Below are positions 44,942 through 53,408 of a DNA stretch of 64,000 nucleotides, piece after piece. Origin of the DNA: Actinomadura terrae (lineage in GTDB: Bacteria; Actinomycetota; Actinomycetes; Streptosporangiales; Streptosporangiaceae); contig NZ_JAICDG010000004.1 in the NCBI RefSeq assembly GCF_022751215.1, forward strand, positions 682,001 through 746,000. Direction: 5' to 3'. Every line of letters begins with the position of its first letter. Within the stretch, counting starts at the first letter, position 1. The translations under genes and the position numbers were made by a program. Under the pieces are notes generated by a model. The model made no database searches. It worked only from the letters and a program-made list of their open reading frames with translations, and was not told the DNA's origin.

Positions 44942-46589
44942 CTCGAAGAGGACAGAAGACCCTCGACCAGATCGACGTCAGGGGACGTCAGAGCCGTACA
45001 GCGAACGGACCCGGCCGCGGAGCCACGAAATATCGACCAACTCCATCTGGGACGCGGGGTACTCATCCATCGGCGTTCGGCCCGCCCCGCCGCCGACGAA
45101 CACGCCAAGCGGCAGCGCGGCCGCAACCCACCACGCAGGGAGCGGGCGCACGCTTGGCGCACGTAGCGCAGCCGGACGTCCAACATAGGGGCGTTGTCGA
45201 ACGTCCCGCAGTCAGGGCGCAACCGCTCGCCAGCGCGCGGAGCACCGTCACACGACCGCACGCCCGATACACAGAGCGCAGTCGAACGCCCAGCAGACAG
45301 GGCGCGGGCACTCGTCCAGCGTGCGGGGCCGCCGCACGCAAGCCGCGAAGCACGGCCGCACGCTTACCGCGTGGAACGCAGCCGGACGTCCCACACGGGA
45401 GCACGGTCACACGCCCGGCCCGCAAGGCGCAGTCAAGCGTCCACCCCGCGGCGCCCGGCCACACGCATCACGCGGGGCCGCCGCACGCAACACCCGGAAC
45501 ACGCCCGCGCGCCCAGCGCGCGGGCGCGGCCACTCGCAGCACGCGGGGCCGCCGCACGCAACCCGCGAAGCACCGCCGCGCGCCCAGCGCGCGGGCGCGG
45601 CCACTCGCAGCACGCGTAGTGCAGCCGGACGCCCCGCACACAGAGGGCGCTCGAACGCCCACCACGCGAGGCACAGCCGGAGATGCATCAGACAGGGCGC
45701 GGCCATTCGTCCAGCGTGCGGGACCGCCGCACACAACACCCGGAGGACGGCCGCACGCCCAGCAGGCGGAACACCGTCGCACGCTTAACACGCGCACGGC
45801 CACTCGCACACGCGCAGAACGGTCGGACGCCCCGCACGCAGAGCGCAGGCGAATGCCCCACCACGCGAGGCGCAGTCGGACGTCCATCAGGCAGGGGCCC
45901 GCACGCACAACACGCGGGACACGGTCGGTCGTTGAGGGCGTGGGCCTCTTGGACGCGTTGCGCTTCTGCGTGGCCTCGTCTTCCTCAAGGTTTGGGCCGC
46001 CATGGAGAGGGCGAGGGGGATGTGCGAGGGCCGGGACTGCGGTCGCTGCTGCGGCCGGGGCTGCCGTGGTTGCTGTCAGGTGTCGGTGGATGGACGGATC
46101 GGCGGCGTTCCTTCGTGGGATCGCCAACCGAAGGGCGCCCTTACAGGGTTCTAGCCGGGTGGATACCTGCCATCTACCGGCTTCTCGCAGGTACTGGGCA
46201 TCTGTGTTGCCGTCGGGGCCTCGTGAGCGCGCTGGACGACTTGGTTGGGATCCCGCGGTCCCGCCGACCTGATTGGCGAGCGCTTCCCTGTGTGCGTCCT
46301 GCTGCACGGGGCGGTGAGCCGCTGGCGAGTTGGCGCGCAAGCCTGGGGGCTTGGAGTTCAGCTGTCACATGGGTTGCAGGCCCCCTTCTCGGTCGGGTCG
46401 GTGCCGGGCTGGTGTTCAGGACGGATCAGGGCGATGTGGTCCGGTGCCCGGGGTGTGGGGCGTCGTCCAGTTATGGCGACCTTCCTGATCAGGCCGGACG
46501 AGTTGACACTGTGAGATTCGGCTTGGACACCTTCTTGGTGGGGGTGGTGACTGAGAGGTTCGGGCTGCCGGGGTGGGCGTAGGCGGGGG
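44942..46589. other. 1.65-kb non-coding region with minisatellite
   Basis: No supported gene. Positions 45160-45930 are a degenerate tandem repeat array (separate entry). The part after 45950 is ordinary GC-rich sequence whose open frames have no recognisable domain. Confidence 0.6.
45160..45930. repeat. Degenerate 24-25-bp minisatellite of about 30 units
   Basis: The sequence can be cut into about 30 consecutive units of 22-28 bp with the consensus CGGCCGCACGCCCAGCACGC followed by GGGG. The best-conserved part is two adjacent 71-bp blocks, 45471-45541 and 45542-45612, each three units long, which differ at only a handful of positions. Variants such as CAGTCGAACGCCCAGCAGAC and CAGCCGGACGTCCCACACGG recur along the array. 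Variable unit length disrupts every reading frame, so it is not a coding repeat. Confidence 0.8.
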
Positions 46590-47483
46590 TCAGACGAGGA
46601 TCACTCGACGTCCGCGTGTGTGGCCGGAGCGGCTATCGGCGTGCGCGGCGGCGGCCTCGGGCAGCGTGTACGACTTCTGGACGGGAATGTGGAGCTTTCC
46701 GCCCGAGATGAGGCGGACGGTCTCGGCGAGCGCGTCCCTTATGCTCCCGGCCTGGTTGGAGAACCGGACACCGAGCTTCGGCGCGTCGAGGTCGGCGATG
46801 GAGACGACCTTCCGCGGATCCCCGGTCAGCTCGACGAGTTCACTGATCACACCCGCGCCGGCCAGGTCGAGGGCCGCGTCGGCCTTGCCCAGCCCCCGCA
46901 CCCGCTCGACCCAGCCCGCGCCGTACGTGGTGGCGACGGCGCCCAGGCCGCGCACGTACTCCTGGTTCGCGGGGCTGGCTGTGCCGATCACCGTGATACC
47001 GCGTTCGCGGGCGATCTGTAGCACCGCGGATCCGACTCCCCCGGCCGCGCCGCTGACCAGCAGCGTCTGGCCCGGTTGCACACCGACCTCGCGGAGGACG
47101 CGCAGCGCGGTCTCCATCACGGAGGGGTACCCGGCCGCCTCCTCGAACGTCAGGCCCGTGGGCATTTGGGCCCAGGCGTTCAGAACCGAGAACTCGGCAT
47201 AGGTGTCGGTCCCCTCACCGAACACGTGGTCGCCGACCGCGACCCCTTCGACGCCGTCACCGACCTCGTCCACCACACCGGCGGCGTCCAGGCCGACCCC
47301 GGCGGGGAGGGTGACCGGGTGGGCGCCCAGGACCTGGCCTTCTCGGAGCCGCCAGTCGACGGGGTTCACGCCCGCCGCCCGCACGGCGACGCGTACTTCG
47401 CCGGGGCCCGCGTGGGGCTCCTCGGCGTCCAGGAGTTGCAGAACGTCAGGACCGCCGAACTCGGCGTAGATCACCTTCTTCAT
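46590..47483 (-). CDS. NADP-dependent zinc-free quinone oxidoreductase-like protein
   Basis: A 297-residue MDR-superfamily reductase: GroES-like N-terminal domain (AAGVNPVDWRLREGQVLG) and Rossmann domain with LVSGAAGGVGSAVLQIARERG. Zinc ligands are absent, as in quinone oxidoreductases. The ATG at 47483 starts directly with the family N-terminus (KKVIYAEFGGPDVLQLL); no ribosome site precedes it, so it may be leaderless. It is divergent from the TetR gene, with operator-like repeats between them, so TetR most likely controls it. Confidence 0.92.
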   Translation of the reverse strand: MKKVIYAEFGGPDVLQLLDAEEPHAGPGEVRVAVRAAGVNPVDWRLREGQVLGAHPVTLPAGVGLDAAGVVDEVGDGVEGVAVGDHVFGEGTDTYAEFSVLNAWAQMPTGLTFEEAAGYPSVMETALRVLREVGVQPGQTLLVSGAAGGVGSAVLQIARERGITVIGTASPANQEYVRGLGAVATTYGAGWVERVRGLGKADAALDLAGAGVISELVELTGDPRKVVSIADLDAPKLGVRFSNQAGSIRDALAETVRLISGGKLHIPVQKSYTLPEAAAAHADSRSGHTRGRRVILV

Positions 47484-47499
47484 GCGGTCGACGATAGCA

Positions 47500-47543
47500 C
47501 TAACAGTTAGCTTTTTGAATCTGATACGATTTTGAATCTGGTA
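47500..47543. promoter_or_regulatory. Divergent operator/promoter region: dyad and direct repeats
   Basis: The 70-bp intergenic stretch holds the palindrome CTAACAGTTAG (47500-47510) and the direct repeat TTTTGAATCTGATA (47513-47526) / TTTTGAATCTGGTA (47530-47543) with 17-bp spacing. It is AT-rich against its surroundings. It probably contains both promoters and the TetR operator. Confidence 0.6.
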
Positions 47544-47553
47544 GCATCTGGGC

Positions 47554-48186
47554 ATGACGGTGCCGCCGGGACGTCGGGAGCGCAAGAAGGCCGCGACCCG
47601 CCAGAAGATCGCCGACGCGGCCATGCGACTCTTCCTGGAGCGCGGGTACGACGCGGTGGGCATCCGTGACGTGGCCGCCGAGGCCGACGTGGCCGTCACC
47701 ACGCTCTTCTCCCACTTCGCCTCCAAAGAGGCCCTGGTGTTCGAGCAGGACCAGGACTTCGAGCAGCGCCTCACCCGGGCCGTCACCGACCGGGACCCGC
47801 ACGAGCCGCTCATCCCCGCGCTGCGTCGCGAGATCGAGGCCCTGCTGCGACACTGCGGGGCGGACAGCGCCCTTCCGATCTGGCAGATGGTCGACGAATC
47901 GCCCGCCCTGCGGCAGTACGAGGGGGCGATGCGGCTGCGCCACGCGGAGTCGGTGGCGACGGCCATAGCCGGAGCCCTCGATCTGCCGGAGTCCACGACG
48001 TCCTGCCGGACGATCGCCAGGTTCGCGATCGACGCCTTCTCACTGGCCCGCGAGGCGGCCGATCCGGATGCCGCGCTGAACGAGATCTTCCAGATGATCG
48101 AGGCGGCCTGGGAGGTCTCCGGCCTTCCCTGGCATGGGCGAGGGACCGATAAGGCCGAGGCCGGTCAGGCCGTCACCAGCTCCTGA
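47554..48186 (+). CDS. TetR-family transcriptional regulator
   Basis: A 210-residue regulator. The N-terminal helix-turn-helix is clear: RQKIADAAMRLFLERGYDAV, then VAAEADVAVTTLFSHFASKEAL. The C-terminal ligand domain is variable. It is divergent from the quinone-oxidoreductase-like gene, 70 bp apart, which is the classic layout for local autorepression. Confidence 0.92.
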   Translation: MTVPPGRRERKKAATRQKIADAAMRLFLERGYDAVGIRDVAAEADVAVTTLFSHFASKEALVFEQDQDFEQRLTRAVTDRDPHEPLIPALRREIEALLRHCGADSALPIWQMVDESPALRQYEGAMRLRHAESVATAIAGALDLPESTTSCRTIARFAIDAFSLAREAADPDAALNEIFQMIEAAWEVSGLPWHGRGTDKAEAGQAVTSS

Positions 48187-48698
48187 ATCCCAGGGCCCAC
48201 CTGACTTGATTGGTAGGACGCCGTCCCCTTGGCAAGGGGCGACTCCGGCGGGGGCAAGCGGCAATCTGACCTGGGCACCCGTGTGCAGGGGCCGTAACGA
48301 TCTCGTATGCGCATTACAAGGGCAAACTTCCGGCGGGCTGCCTGCGCAGGGGCGCCCGCCGATCACGTCTACTCACGGCTGCCTGGCTGTAGGTGAGCGT
48401 GGCTCATGCGGCGCGATACGCACGCTGTCGCGATAGCGCGGGATAGCCCGTTGGGCCTGATTGCTAAGCGATGCCGCGCTCGGGCCCGGGGCGGGCTTCA
48501 GGGGCCGTAGCCGCCATGCCTTCGGGACGGGACGGAGGCGGGCGACCGGGTAGGCGTGCTGCGCCCGCGCCCGGCCCCGGCGTCCCACACGGTGAGCCGT
48601 TGGATGGATTCCACGTGCCCTGAAGGCCAGGGAAGTGGTCAAAATTCGAGAACGTTCGTAGGTGAAGGTCACCTAGCGTCACCGGCGTTGCTGATTCG
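48187..48698. other. Intergenic region after the TetR gene
   Basis: No gene seen. A small hairpin CCCCTT-GGC-AAGGGG at 48225-48239, about 40 bp after the TetR stop, may end that transcript. The remainder shows nothing recognisable. Confidence 0.45.
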
Positions 48699-49197
48699 TT
48701 GACGGAGGTCGCGCAGGGGACAGGATCAACGGGTGGACGGGCGCGAAAACGGGAGCCCCGAACGCCCGGGGTGTTCTCGCGGTGCATGCAGCGCCGAATG
48801 AACGCCCGTATGAATCGCAAGGTCCGCCGTGGTCGTGGCACGTTCATGGGCATGTACGTGCTCAACCTGCACACGTCCGGCTGCCGGAGCGGGCGGCCTC
48901 GGGAAACGCCGCTGGCGTGGTGCGCCGACGGTGACGACGCGCGCCTCGTCGTCGCGTCGGGCGGGGGGGGAGTCGGCACCCCGACTGGCATGCCAATCTG
49001 ATGGCGCATCCGAGCAGACGGCTACCGATTTACCGGGACACGAGGCCGTGCCGGTGACGCCGCACCCGCTCGACGGTGCGGAGCGCGAGGAAGCGTGGCG
49101 CCGGATCGCGGCCGCTCAACCTCGGATCGCCAAGTACCAGGCCGAGTCAAAACGGGTGTACCCGGTGATTCGGCTCGCCCCCGCGATGACTCGCTAA
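48699..49197 (+). pseudogene. Frameshifted deazaflavin (F420)-dependent nitroreductase
   Basis: Homology to the Ddn/nitroreductase family appears in three frames in turn. Frame 1: RRMNARMNRKVRRGRGTFMG and RPRETPLAWCADGDDARLVV ASGGG. After a run of G residues near 48961-48970, HPDWHANLMAHPSR is read in a second frame. From about 49020, TDLPGHEAVPVTPHPLDGA, then EEAWRRIAAAQPRIAKYQ and YPVIRLAP are in a third. At least two indels therefore break the gene; one lies in a homopolymer and could be an assembly error, the second does not. The intact family binds F420H2. Confidence 0.8.
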
Positions 49198-49919
49198 TTT
49201 CCTGCGGCGGCCTCGTCCAGGAGCCAGGTGACATTTCCACCCGCCTGTTCGATGGTGTGGGCGGCCAGTGCCACTGGAAGGTCGAGGCTGCCCGATCGCG
49301 CTTCGGAGACGGCGGCGGCCTTGCCCTTGCCCGCCGCGACGATCAGGCAGTTCCGGGTGGCGCGGAGCGCGCCGAGAGTGAGGGTGATGCGGGTCGGCGG
49401 CGGCTTGGGGGAATCGAGAACGGGAATGACGCTCGGGGTGGTGATGTCGAGTTCCGGGTGGCCGGGGAAGAGGGAGAGGCAATGGCCGTCCTCCCCCATG
49501 CCGAGCCAAACATGGTCGAGGCGGGGGCCGAACTCGGTTTGCCCGGGGAGTTCGCTCAGGATTTTCGCGTATTCGGCGGCCGCTTCGTCCGGCGGCAGGT
49601 GGACGGGGGGCGGCGTCCGGCCGGACTCGGGGATCGGGACCTTGGAGAGCAGCAGGTCGGCGGCCTGACGCCAGTTGGAGTCGGGGTGATCGAGCGGCAC
49701 GCATCGCTCGTCGCCCATGATGACGCTGACGCGGTCCCAGGCGACGTCCGCCGCGTGTTCGGCGATGACGCGGTAGGCCGCCGCCGGGGTGCTGCCGCCC
49801 GCCAGGACCCAGGTCGCCGAGCCATTCTCGCCGGCGGATTCGTTGATCTCCCTTATCGCTCTCGCCGCGACCTCCCGCGCGAGCGAGGCGGGGTCGGGGA
49901 AGACCTTGAACTCAGCCAT
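49194..49919 (-). CDS. pgl: 6-phosphogluconolactonase
   Basis: A 241-residue sugar-phosphate isomerase-fold enzyme of the pentose phosphate pathway. Family segments are visible: WVLAGGSTPAAAYRVIAE, VIMGDERCVPLDHPDSNWRQA, DHVWLGMGEDGHCLSLFPGHPEL, and ITLTLGALRATRNCLIVAAG. Usually next to zwf/opcA; here it stands alone. The stop overlaps the 3' end of the nitroreductase pseudogene on the other strand by a few bases. Confidence 0.93.
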   Translation of the reverse strand: MAEFKVFPDPASLAREVAARAIREINESAGENGSATWVLAGGSTPAAAYRVIAEHAADVAWDRVSVIMGDERCVPLDHPDSNWRQAADLLLSKVPIPESGRTPPPVHLPPDEAAAEYAKILSELPGQTEFGPRLDHVWLGMGEDGHCLSLFPGHPELDITTPSVIPVLDSPKPPPTRITLTLGALRATRNCLIVAAGKGKAAAVSEARSGSLDLPVALAAHTIEQAGGNVTWLLDEAAAGN

Positions 49920-50124
49920 GAAGCGCCTGCCTCCGGTGGGGCTCTGGTGATGCCTTGTTGCAAGCTATACCCCGGCTCGCGCCGGTACCCCGTCCGGGGG
50001 CAGGCCGATGGTCTGCCCCCGGCGGCCGACAGTCCTTCGCAGTCAAGCGTCCCGAGGCCCTCAGGCCCGGGCGCTCCAAGGCTCTCAGGGCGGGCGCTCC
50101 AATACGTGCGGACGCATGACGAAA

Positions 50125-50168
50125 CGCGGCTTGGACGCGTTCTCAACGAATAATGCGTCCAAGCCGCG
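50125..50168. terminator. Strong bidirectional hairpin
   Basis: CGCGGCTTGGACGC (50125-50138) and GCGTCCAAGCCGCG (50155-50168) are perfect reverse complements with a 16-nt loop. It lies 87 bp beyond the stop of the DUF397 gene on the minus strand and so probably terminates that unit. The rest of the gap 49920-50254 holds nothing else that I recognise. Confidence 0.7.
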
Positions 50169-50254
50169 AAGATACTCCGAATTCGCCGGTCATGACCGCA
50201 TGGCACCGCGCGTTGATCAGCGGGGAACGAGCGAAAACCGGGAGAGGGAGCGTT

Positions 50255-50461
50255 TCAGTGACGGCCGCCGGCCGCCTTGATGGCGCCGGTGAACGCCCGC
50301 CAGTCGTCCTTGGCGAAGACCAGCACCACACCCGCGGAGATGTTCTTGGAGTCGCGGACCCCGATCAGGTCGCCGGATGTCGCGACCTCGACGCAGTTGC
50401 CGATACCGTTGCTGCGGGCGCTCTTACGCCATGCAGTGTTGGACCAATCAGGAGCCGACAT
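50255..50461 (-). CDS. DUF397 domain-containing protein
   Basis: A 68-residue protein with the DUF397 pattern: WRKSARSNGIGNCVEVA, then GVRDSKN and DDWRAFTGAIKAAG. These small proteins are almost always encoded near XRE/DUF5753 regulators in actinomycetes and behave as partners (BldB/WhiJ-type systems). The XRE/DUF5753 gene 1 kb away on the other strand is the likely partner. Confidence 0.9.
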   Translation of the reverse strand: MSAPDWSNTAWRKSARSNGIGNCVEVATSGDLIGVRDSKNISAGVVLVFAKDDWRAFTGAIKAAGGRH

Positions 50462-50586
50462 TACACATCCCTCTCAGCCAAACTACCCCGGCATCGGATG
50501 ATGCCGGGGTTCGAACACCTACCGGAGCCTCGTCCCTGATCGAGTTCTATCCCGTGATTGTCCGTTCGGCAAGAGTTCGTCCCCGG

Positions 50587-51330
50587 TTATTGTGGCGCCG
50601 TGATTGTCCGCCCGCGCCCTCTCGGCCTTCGGCGGGGCGAAAATGGGAGAACCGGCGTCCGCGGCGGGCCGGTGCGCACCCGGGCGGTGGGCGCGGACGG
50701 CTCCCGGTCGCCGCGGATGTAGCCCAGATGCGGCACGTCCTTGACCATCTGTTCCACCGGGTAGAAGCCCTCCGGATCGAGGCCGCGGAAACGGCTCCTG
50801 ACCACGTCGTCATAGAGCGCGGGGGAGATGATGAGGGCGAGGTCCTCGTCCTCCTGGCGGGACAGTTCGGCGCGCAGGGCGTCGAGGTCGAGCAGGCGCG
50901 AGATCACGATCGGGGCGCTGCCCGCCGGGCCGAGATGGCCGTCGGCGACGGGGCCGTGGTGCAAAGCGAGCCGTACCCGCAGCCGAGGTGTGGACGCGGG
51001 CGTTGTCAGATGCCGGGTCCGGTTCACGGTGGCGAGGGCGTCGGCGAGTTCGTGCGGATAGTCGGCGACGAGGCTCGGCCCGTCGATTCCGGGCGGCAGG
51101 ACGGCGAGTTCGCCGTCACCGGTGACCTGGATCGACCAGCGGTGCCGGTCGAGGCCGGCCGCGTGCGCGGCGGCGTCCAGCGCTGCCCTGAGCGCGCGCT
51201 GAGCCCACACTTGTTGGAGGGTTTCGAGGCGGCTGAAGCCCTCGATGTCGACGGCGGCGAGGAAGTGGTATCCGAGCCGCCCCTCGTCCGGACGCGGCTC
51301 CCCCGCGATCATTCCGTTTCGCTCGTCCAT
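50587..51330 (-). CDS. Degenerate class III nucleotidyl cyclase-like protein
   Basis: A 247-residue protein with a cyclase-homology-like domain: YHFLAAVDIEGFSRLET (the first metal-Asp strand), IQVTGDGELAVLP (the GDG hairpin), then VRLALHHGPV. The second metal Asp is the D of TGDGE, but transition-state Arg/Asn residues are not recognisable. The C-terminal ~50 residues are basic and disordered. Such proteins cluster with XRE/DUF397 genes; whether they bind nucleotides is unknown. It lies between DUF397 and the XRE gene, divergent from the latter. Confidence 0.7.
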   Translation of the reverse strand: MDERNGMIAGEPRPDEGRLGYHFLAAVDIEGFSRLETLQQVWAQRALRAALDAAAHAAGLDRHRWSIQVTGDGELAVLPPGIDGPSLVADYPHELADALATVNRTRHLTTPASTPRLRVRLALHHGPVADGHLGPAGSAPIVISRLLDLDALRAELSRQEDEDLALIISPALYDDVVRSRFRGLDPEGFYPVEQMVKDVPHLGYIRGDREPSAPTARVRTGPPRTPVLPFSPRRRPRGRGRTITAPQ

Positions 51331-51471
51331 CCGCGGTCACGCCCGCGCCGGACGTGCGTGCTCTGGTTCCGGTATCGCCAAGGCTCTCGCCTCCCGAGGG
51401 CACAGGGCCCCACTCCCCGGTTTCAGGATGCGGGAAAGTAGAGATTCGCGCAAGCTTTCACGTAGTATTGC

Positions 51472-51485
51472 TTGCAGCTTTGCAA
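51472..51485. promoter_or_regulatory. TTGCA-4-TGCAA dyad before the XRE gene
   Basis: TTGCA and TGCAA around GCTT, 32 bp upstream of the XRE start codon in an AT-richer stretch. Fits autoregulation by the XRE protein. Confidence 0.45.
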
Positions 51486-51516
51486 CATAGCAGTCGGCTG
51501 CCTGGCGGAGGTCCAT

Positions 51517-52362
51517 ATGGCAGAACGCCGCTCACCACCGGTGCGGGCCCGGCAGCTCGCCCGCGAACTGCGCAGGCTGCGCGAGATCGAGGGGCTGACG
51601 GGCGAGGAGGTCGCGGGCAGTCTCGGCTGGTCCAGCGCCAAGGTCTCCCGGGTCGAGACGGCCGCCACGCTCATCAGGCTTGCCGACCTCCGCAAGCTCG
51701 CCGAGCTCTACCACGTCACCGACAGCCACCGCGAGCGGCTGCTCGCGATGGCGCGGGCCGCCGGCGAACGCGGCTGGTGGGACGCTCTCCCGGACGTCGG
51801 CAGCGACTATGCCGACTACATCGGCCTCGAAGCCGACGCCCAGGCCCTACGCTGCTACAGCGCCCAGTCCCTGAACGGGCTCCTCCAGACCGAGGAGTAC
51901 GCCCGCGCCCTGATCGGCATGGTCGTCGACCCCGCGCCGGGCAAGGTCGAGAGGCGGGTGGACGTGCGGCTGCGCAGGCAGCGCCGCCTACGCGAGGAGC
52001 CGCCCATCGATCTGCACGTCGTGCTGGACGAGGCGGCCATTCGCCGCCATGTGGGCGGCCCGGCGACCATGAAGGCACAGCTCGAACATCTGTCGATGCT
52101 TACCGAGACGCCGAACGTGGTGATCCAGGTGCTGCCGTTTACCACCGGCGCCCACGGTGCGATGGCCGGGTCATTCATCACGCTCAAGTTCCCCCATCCG
52201 CAGACCGACATCGTCTTCGTGGAATTTCTCGGGGGGAACGTCTATGTGGAGGACGAGGTGGAGGTCTACCGCTACCATCTCGCTTTCGAACAGCTGCATA
52301 GGCGCGCGCTCTCGCCGGACGAATCCACGGCCTTCATCCACCGCGTCGCGGAGGAGTTGTAG
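51517..52362 (+). CDS. XRE-family regulator with DUF5753
   Basis: A 281-residue protein. The HTH_3-type domain is at the N-terminus (RLREIEGLTGEEVAGSLGWSS then AKVSRVE), followed by the DUF5753 domain (SLNGLLQTEEYARAL; RRQRRLREEPPIDLHVVLDE; IQVLPFTTGAHGAMAGSF). The ATG at 51517 has GGAGG 5 nt upstream. Paired with the nearby DUF397 gene; such pairs act in development and antibiotic regulation in Streptomyces and resemble toxin-antitoxin arrangements. Confidence 0.93.
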   Translation: MAERRSPPVRARQLARELRRLREIEGLTGEEVAGSLGWSSAKVSRVETAATLIRLADLRKLAELYHVTDSHRERLLAMARAAGERGWWDALPDVGSDYADYIGLEADAQALRCYSAQSLNGLLQTEEYARALIGMVVDPAPGKVERRVDVRLRRQRRLREEPPIDLHVVLDEAAIRRHVGGPATMKAQLEHLSMLTETPNVVIQVLPFTTGAHGAMAGSFITLKFPHPQTDIVFVEFLGGNVYVEDEVEVYRYHLAFEQLHRRALSPDESTAFIHRVAEEL

Positions 52363-52675
52363 GGGAGTTCGCCACCGCGGAGGAGCGGCTTGGCCCCACC
52401 CTCTCCACCTGGAGAAAGAGTCGGCACAACGTGGATGGGTTAGGACTGCGGCGAATTAGTCCGGGATGGATGCGAGGCATTTCCCGTCCGAAGCCAGGTA
52501 ACCATCTCGGCCGGACGCGGCGGTGCGCGGCCCGGGCGCCGAACCCGTCCGGCGCGGTAGTTATTCACCATGGCGCCGAGGCGGACCGTCAGTGGTTTAC
52601 CAGGGTCGCGCGACTCGGTGATCCATCCAGTTGCCGTGCCTTCTCCAGCCCCATGCGACCCCGTAGACTCAAGGC
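52363..52675. other. Gap of 313 bp
   Basis: No gene. The last 50 bp before the next start hold no clear ribosome binding site (GACTCAAGGCGTG precedes it), so the next gene may start from a leaderless transcript. Confidence 0.4.
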
Positions 52676-52987
52676 GTGATCTTCAAGGCGGTGGGCGACG
52701 GAAGGCCTTATCCGGAGCACGGACTCTCGTCCCGGGACTGGGCCAAGATTCCACCTCGCCAGGTCCGCCTCGACCAGCTCGTCAGCACCAAACGCGAGCT
52801 CGACCTCCAGTCGCTTCTGGCGAAGGACTCGACCTTCTACGGCGACCTGTTCCCGCACGTCGTCCAGTGGAAGGGCGAGCTCTACCTGGAGGACGGCCTG
52901 CATCGCGCCCTGCGCGCCGCGCTGCACCAGCGGGTCGTCCTGCACGCGCGGGTCCTCGACCTCGACGCGGTGGACATGCCGGGATGA
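52676..52987 (+). CDS. Small ParB-like conserved actinobacterial protein (annotated VapB-like in relatives)
   Basis: A 103-residue protein: IFKAVGDGRPYPEHGLSSRDWAKIPPR, then DSTFYGDLFPHVVQW and ELYLEDGLHRALRAALHQRVVLHARVL. The DGLHRALRAA stretch resembles the DGHHR motif of ParB/sulfiredoxin-like folds. Homologues are common in Streptomyces and relatives and have been labelled VapB-family antitoxins (recollection, not checkable here). It overlaps the next gene (ATGA), so both are translationally coupled, which would suit a two-component module, but no PIN toxin is present. Confidence 0.75.
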   Translation: MIFKAVGDGRPYPEHGLSSRDWAKIPPRQVRLDQLVSTKRELDLQSLLAKDSTFYGDLFPHVVQWKGELYLEDGLHRALRAALHQRVVLHARVLDLDAVDMPG

Positions 52988-53406
52988 TCGTCCGTCCGGC
53001 GGTCCGCGGCGACCTCGGGGCGATCGTCGCGCTGATCACCGACGAGACCATGATCGCGGACGAGGCGCACGTCCGCGCGTTCGAGACCATCGACGCCGAC
53101 CCGCGCAACGAATTGCTCGTCCTGGACGAGGACGGCGAGGTCGTGGGCTGCCTCCAGGTCACCTACATCCCCGGGCTGGGGCGGCACGGCCAGGAACGCG
53201 CGCATGTGGAGGCCGTCCGGATCAGGCCCGATCGGCGCGGCGAAGGGCTCGGACACTTCCTGCTACGTCACACCATCGACCGCGCGCGGGCACGCGGTTG
53301 CACGTTGATGCAGCTGACCAGCAACCTCCGCCGCAACGACGCGCACCGCTTCTACGGCTCGCTCGGCTTCGTCCAGAGCCACGCGGGCTTCAAGCTCGAA
53401 CTCTGA
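52984..53406 (+). CDS. GNAT-family N-acetyltransferase
   Basis: A 140-residue acetyltransferase: VRPAVRGDLGAIVALI, RAHVEAVRIRPDRRGEGLG (acetyl-CoA pyrophosphate loop R/Q-x-x-G-x-G/A type), and NLRRNDAHRFYGSLGF at the C-terminal Tyr-containing strand. The ATG overlaps the stop of the preceding gene. It is convergent with the MFS gene, only 2 bp apart. Substrate unknown. Confidence 0.9.
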   Translation: MIVRPAVRGDLGAIVALITDETMIADEAHVRAFETIDADPRNELLVLDEDGEVVGCLQVTYIPGLGRHGQERAHVEAVRIRPDRRGEGLGHFLLRHTIDRARARGCTLMQLTSNLRRNDAHRFYGSLGFVQSHAGFKLEL

Positions 53407-53408
53407 GG

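Noticed and set aside
45471..45612. CRISPR array in the 71-bp near-identical blocks
   Set aside because: The blocks are contiguous, with no unique spacers, and are part of a longer degenerate tandem array.
45154..46272. 372-residue open frame through the minisatellite
   Set aside because: Repeat units of varying length change the frame; the translation has no periodic protein repeat and no start signal.
46590..47996. 468-residue version of the quinone oxidoreductase
   Set aside because: The extra N-terminus reads antisense through the TetR gene; the family start is the ATG at 47483.
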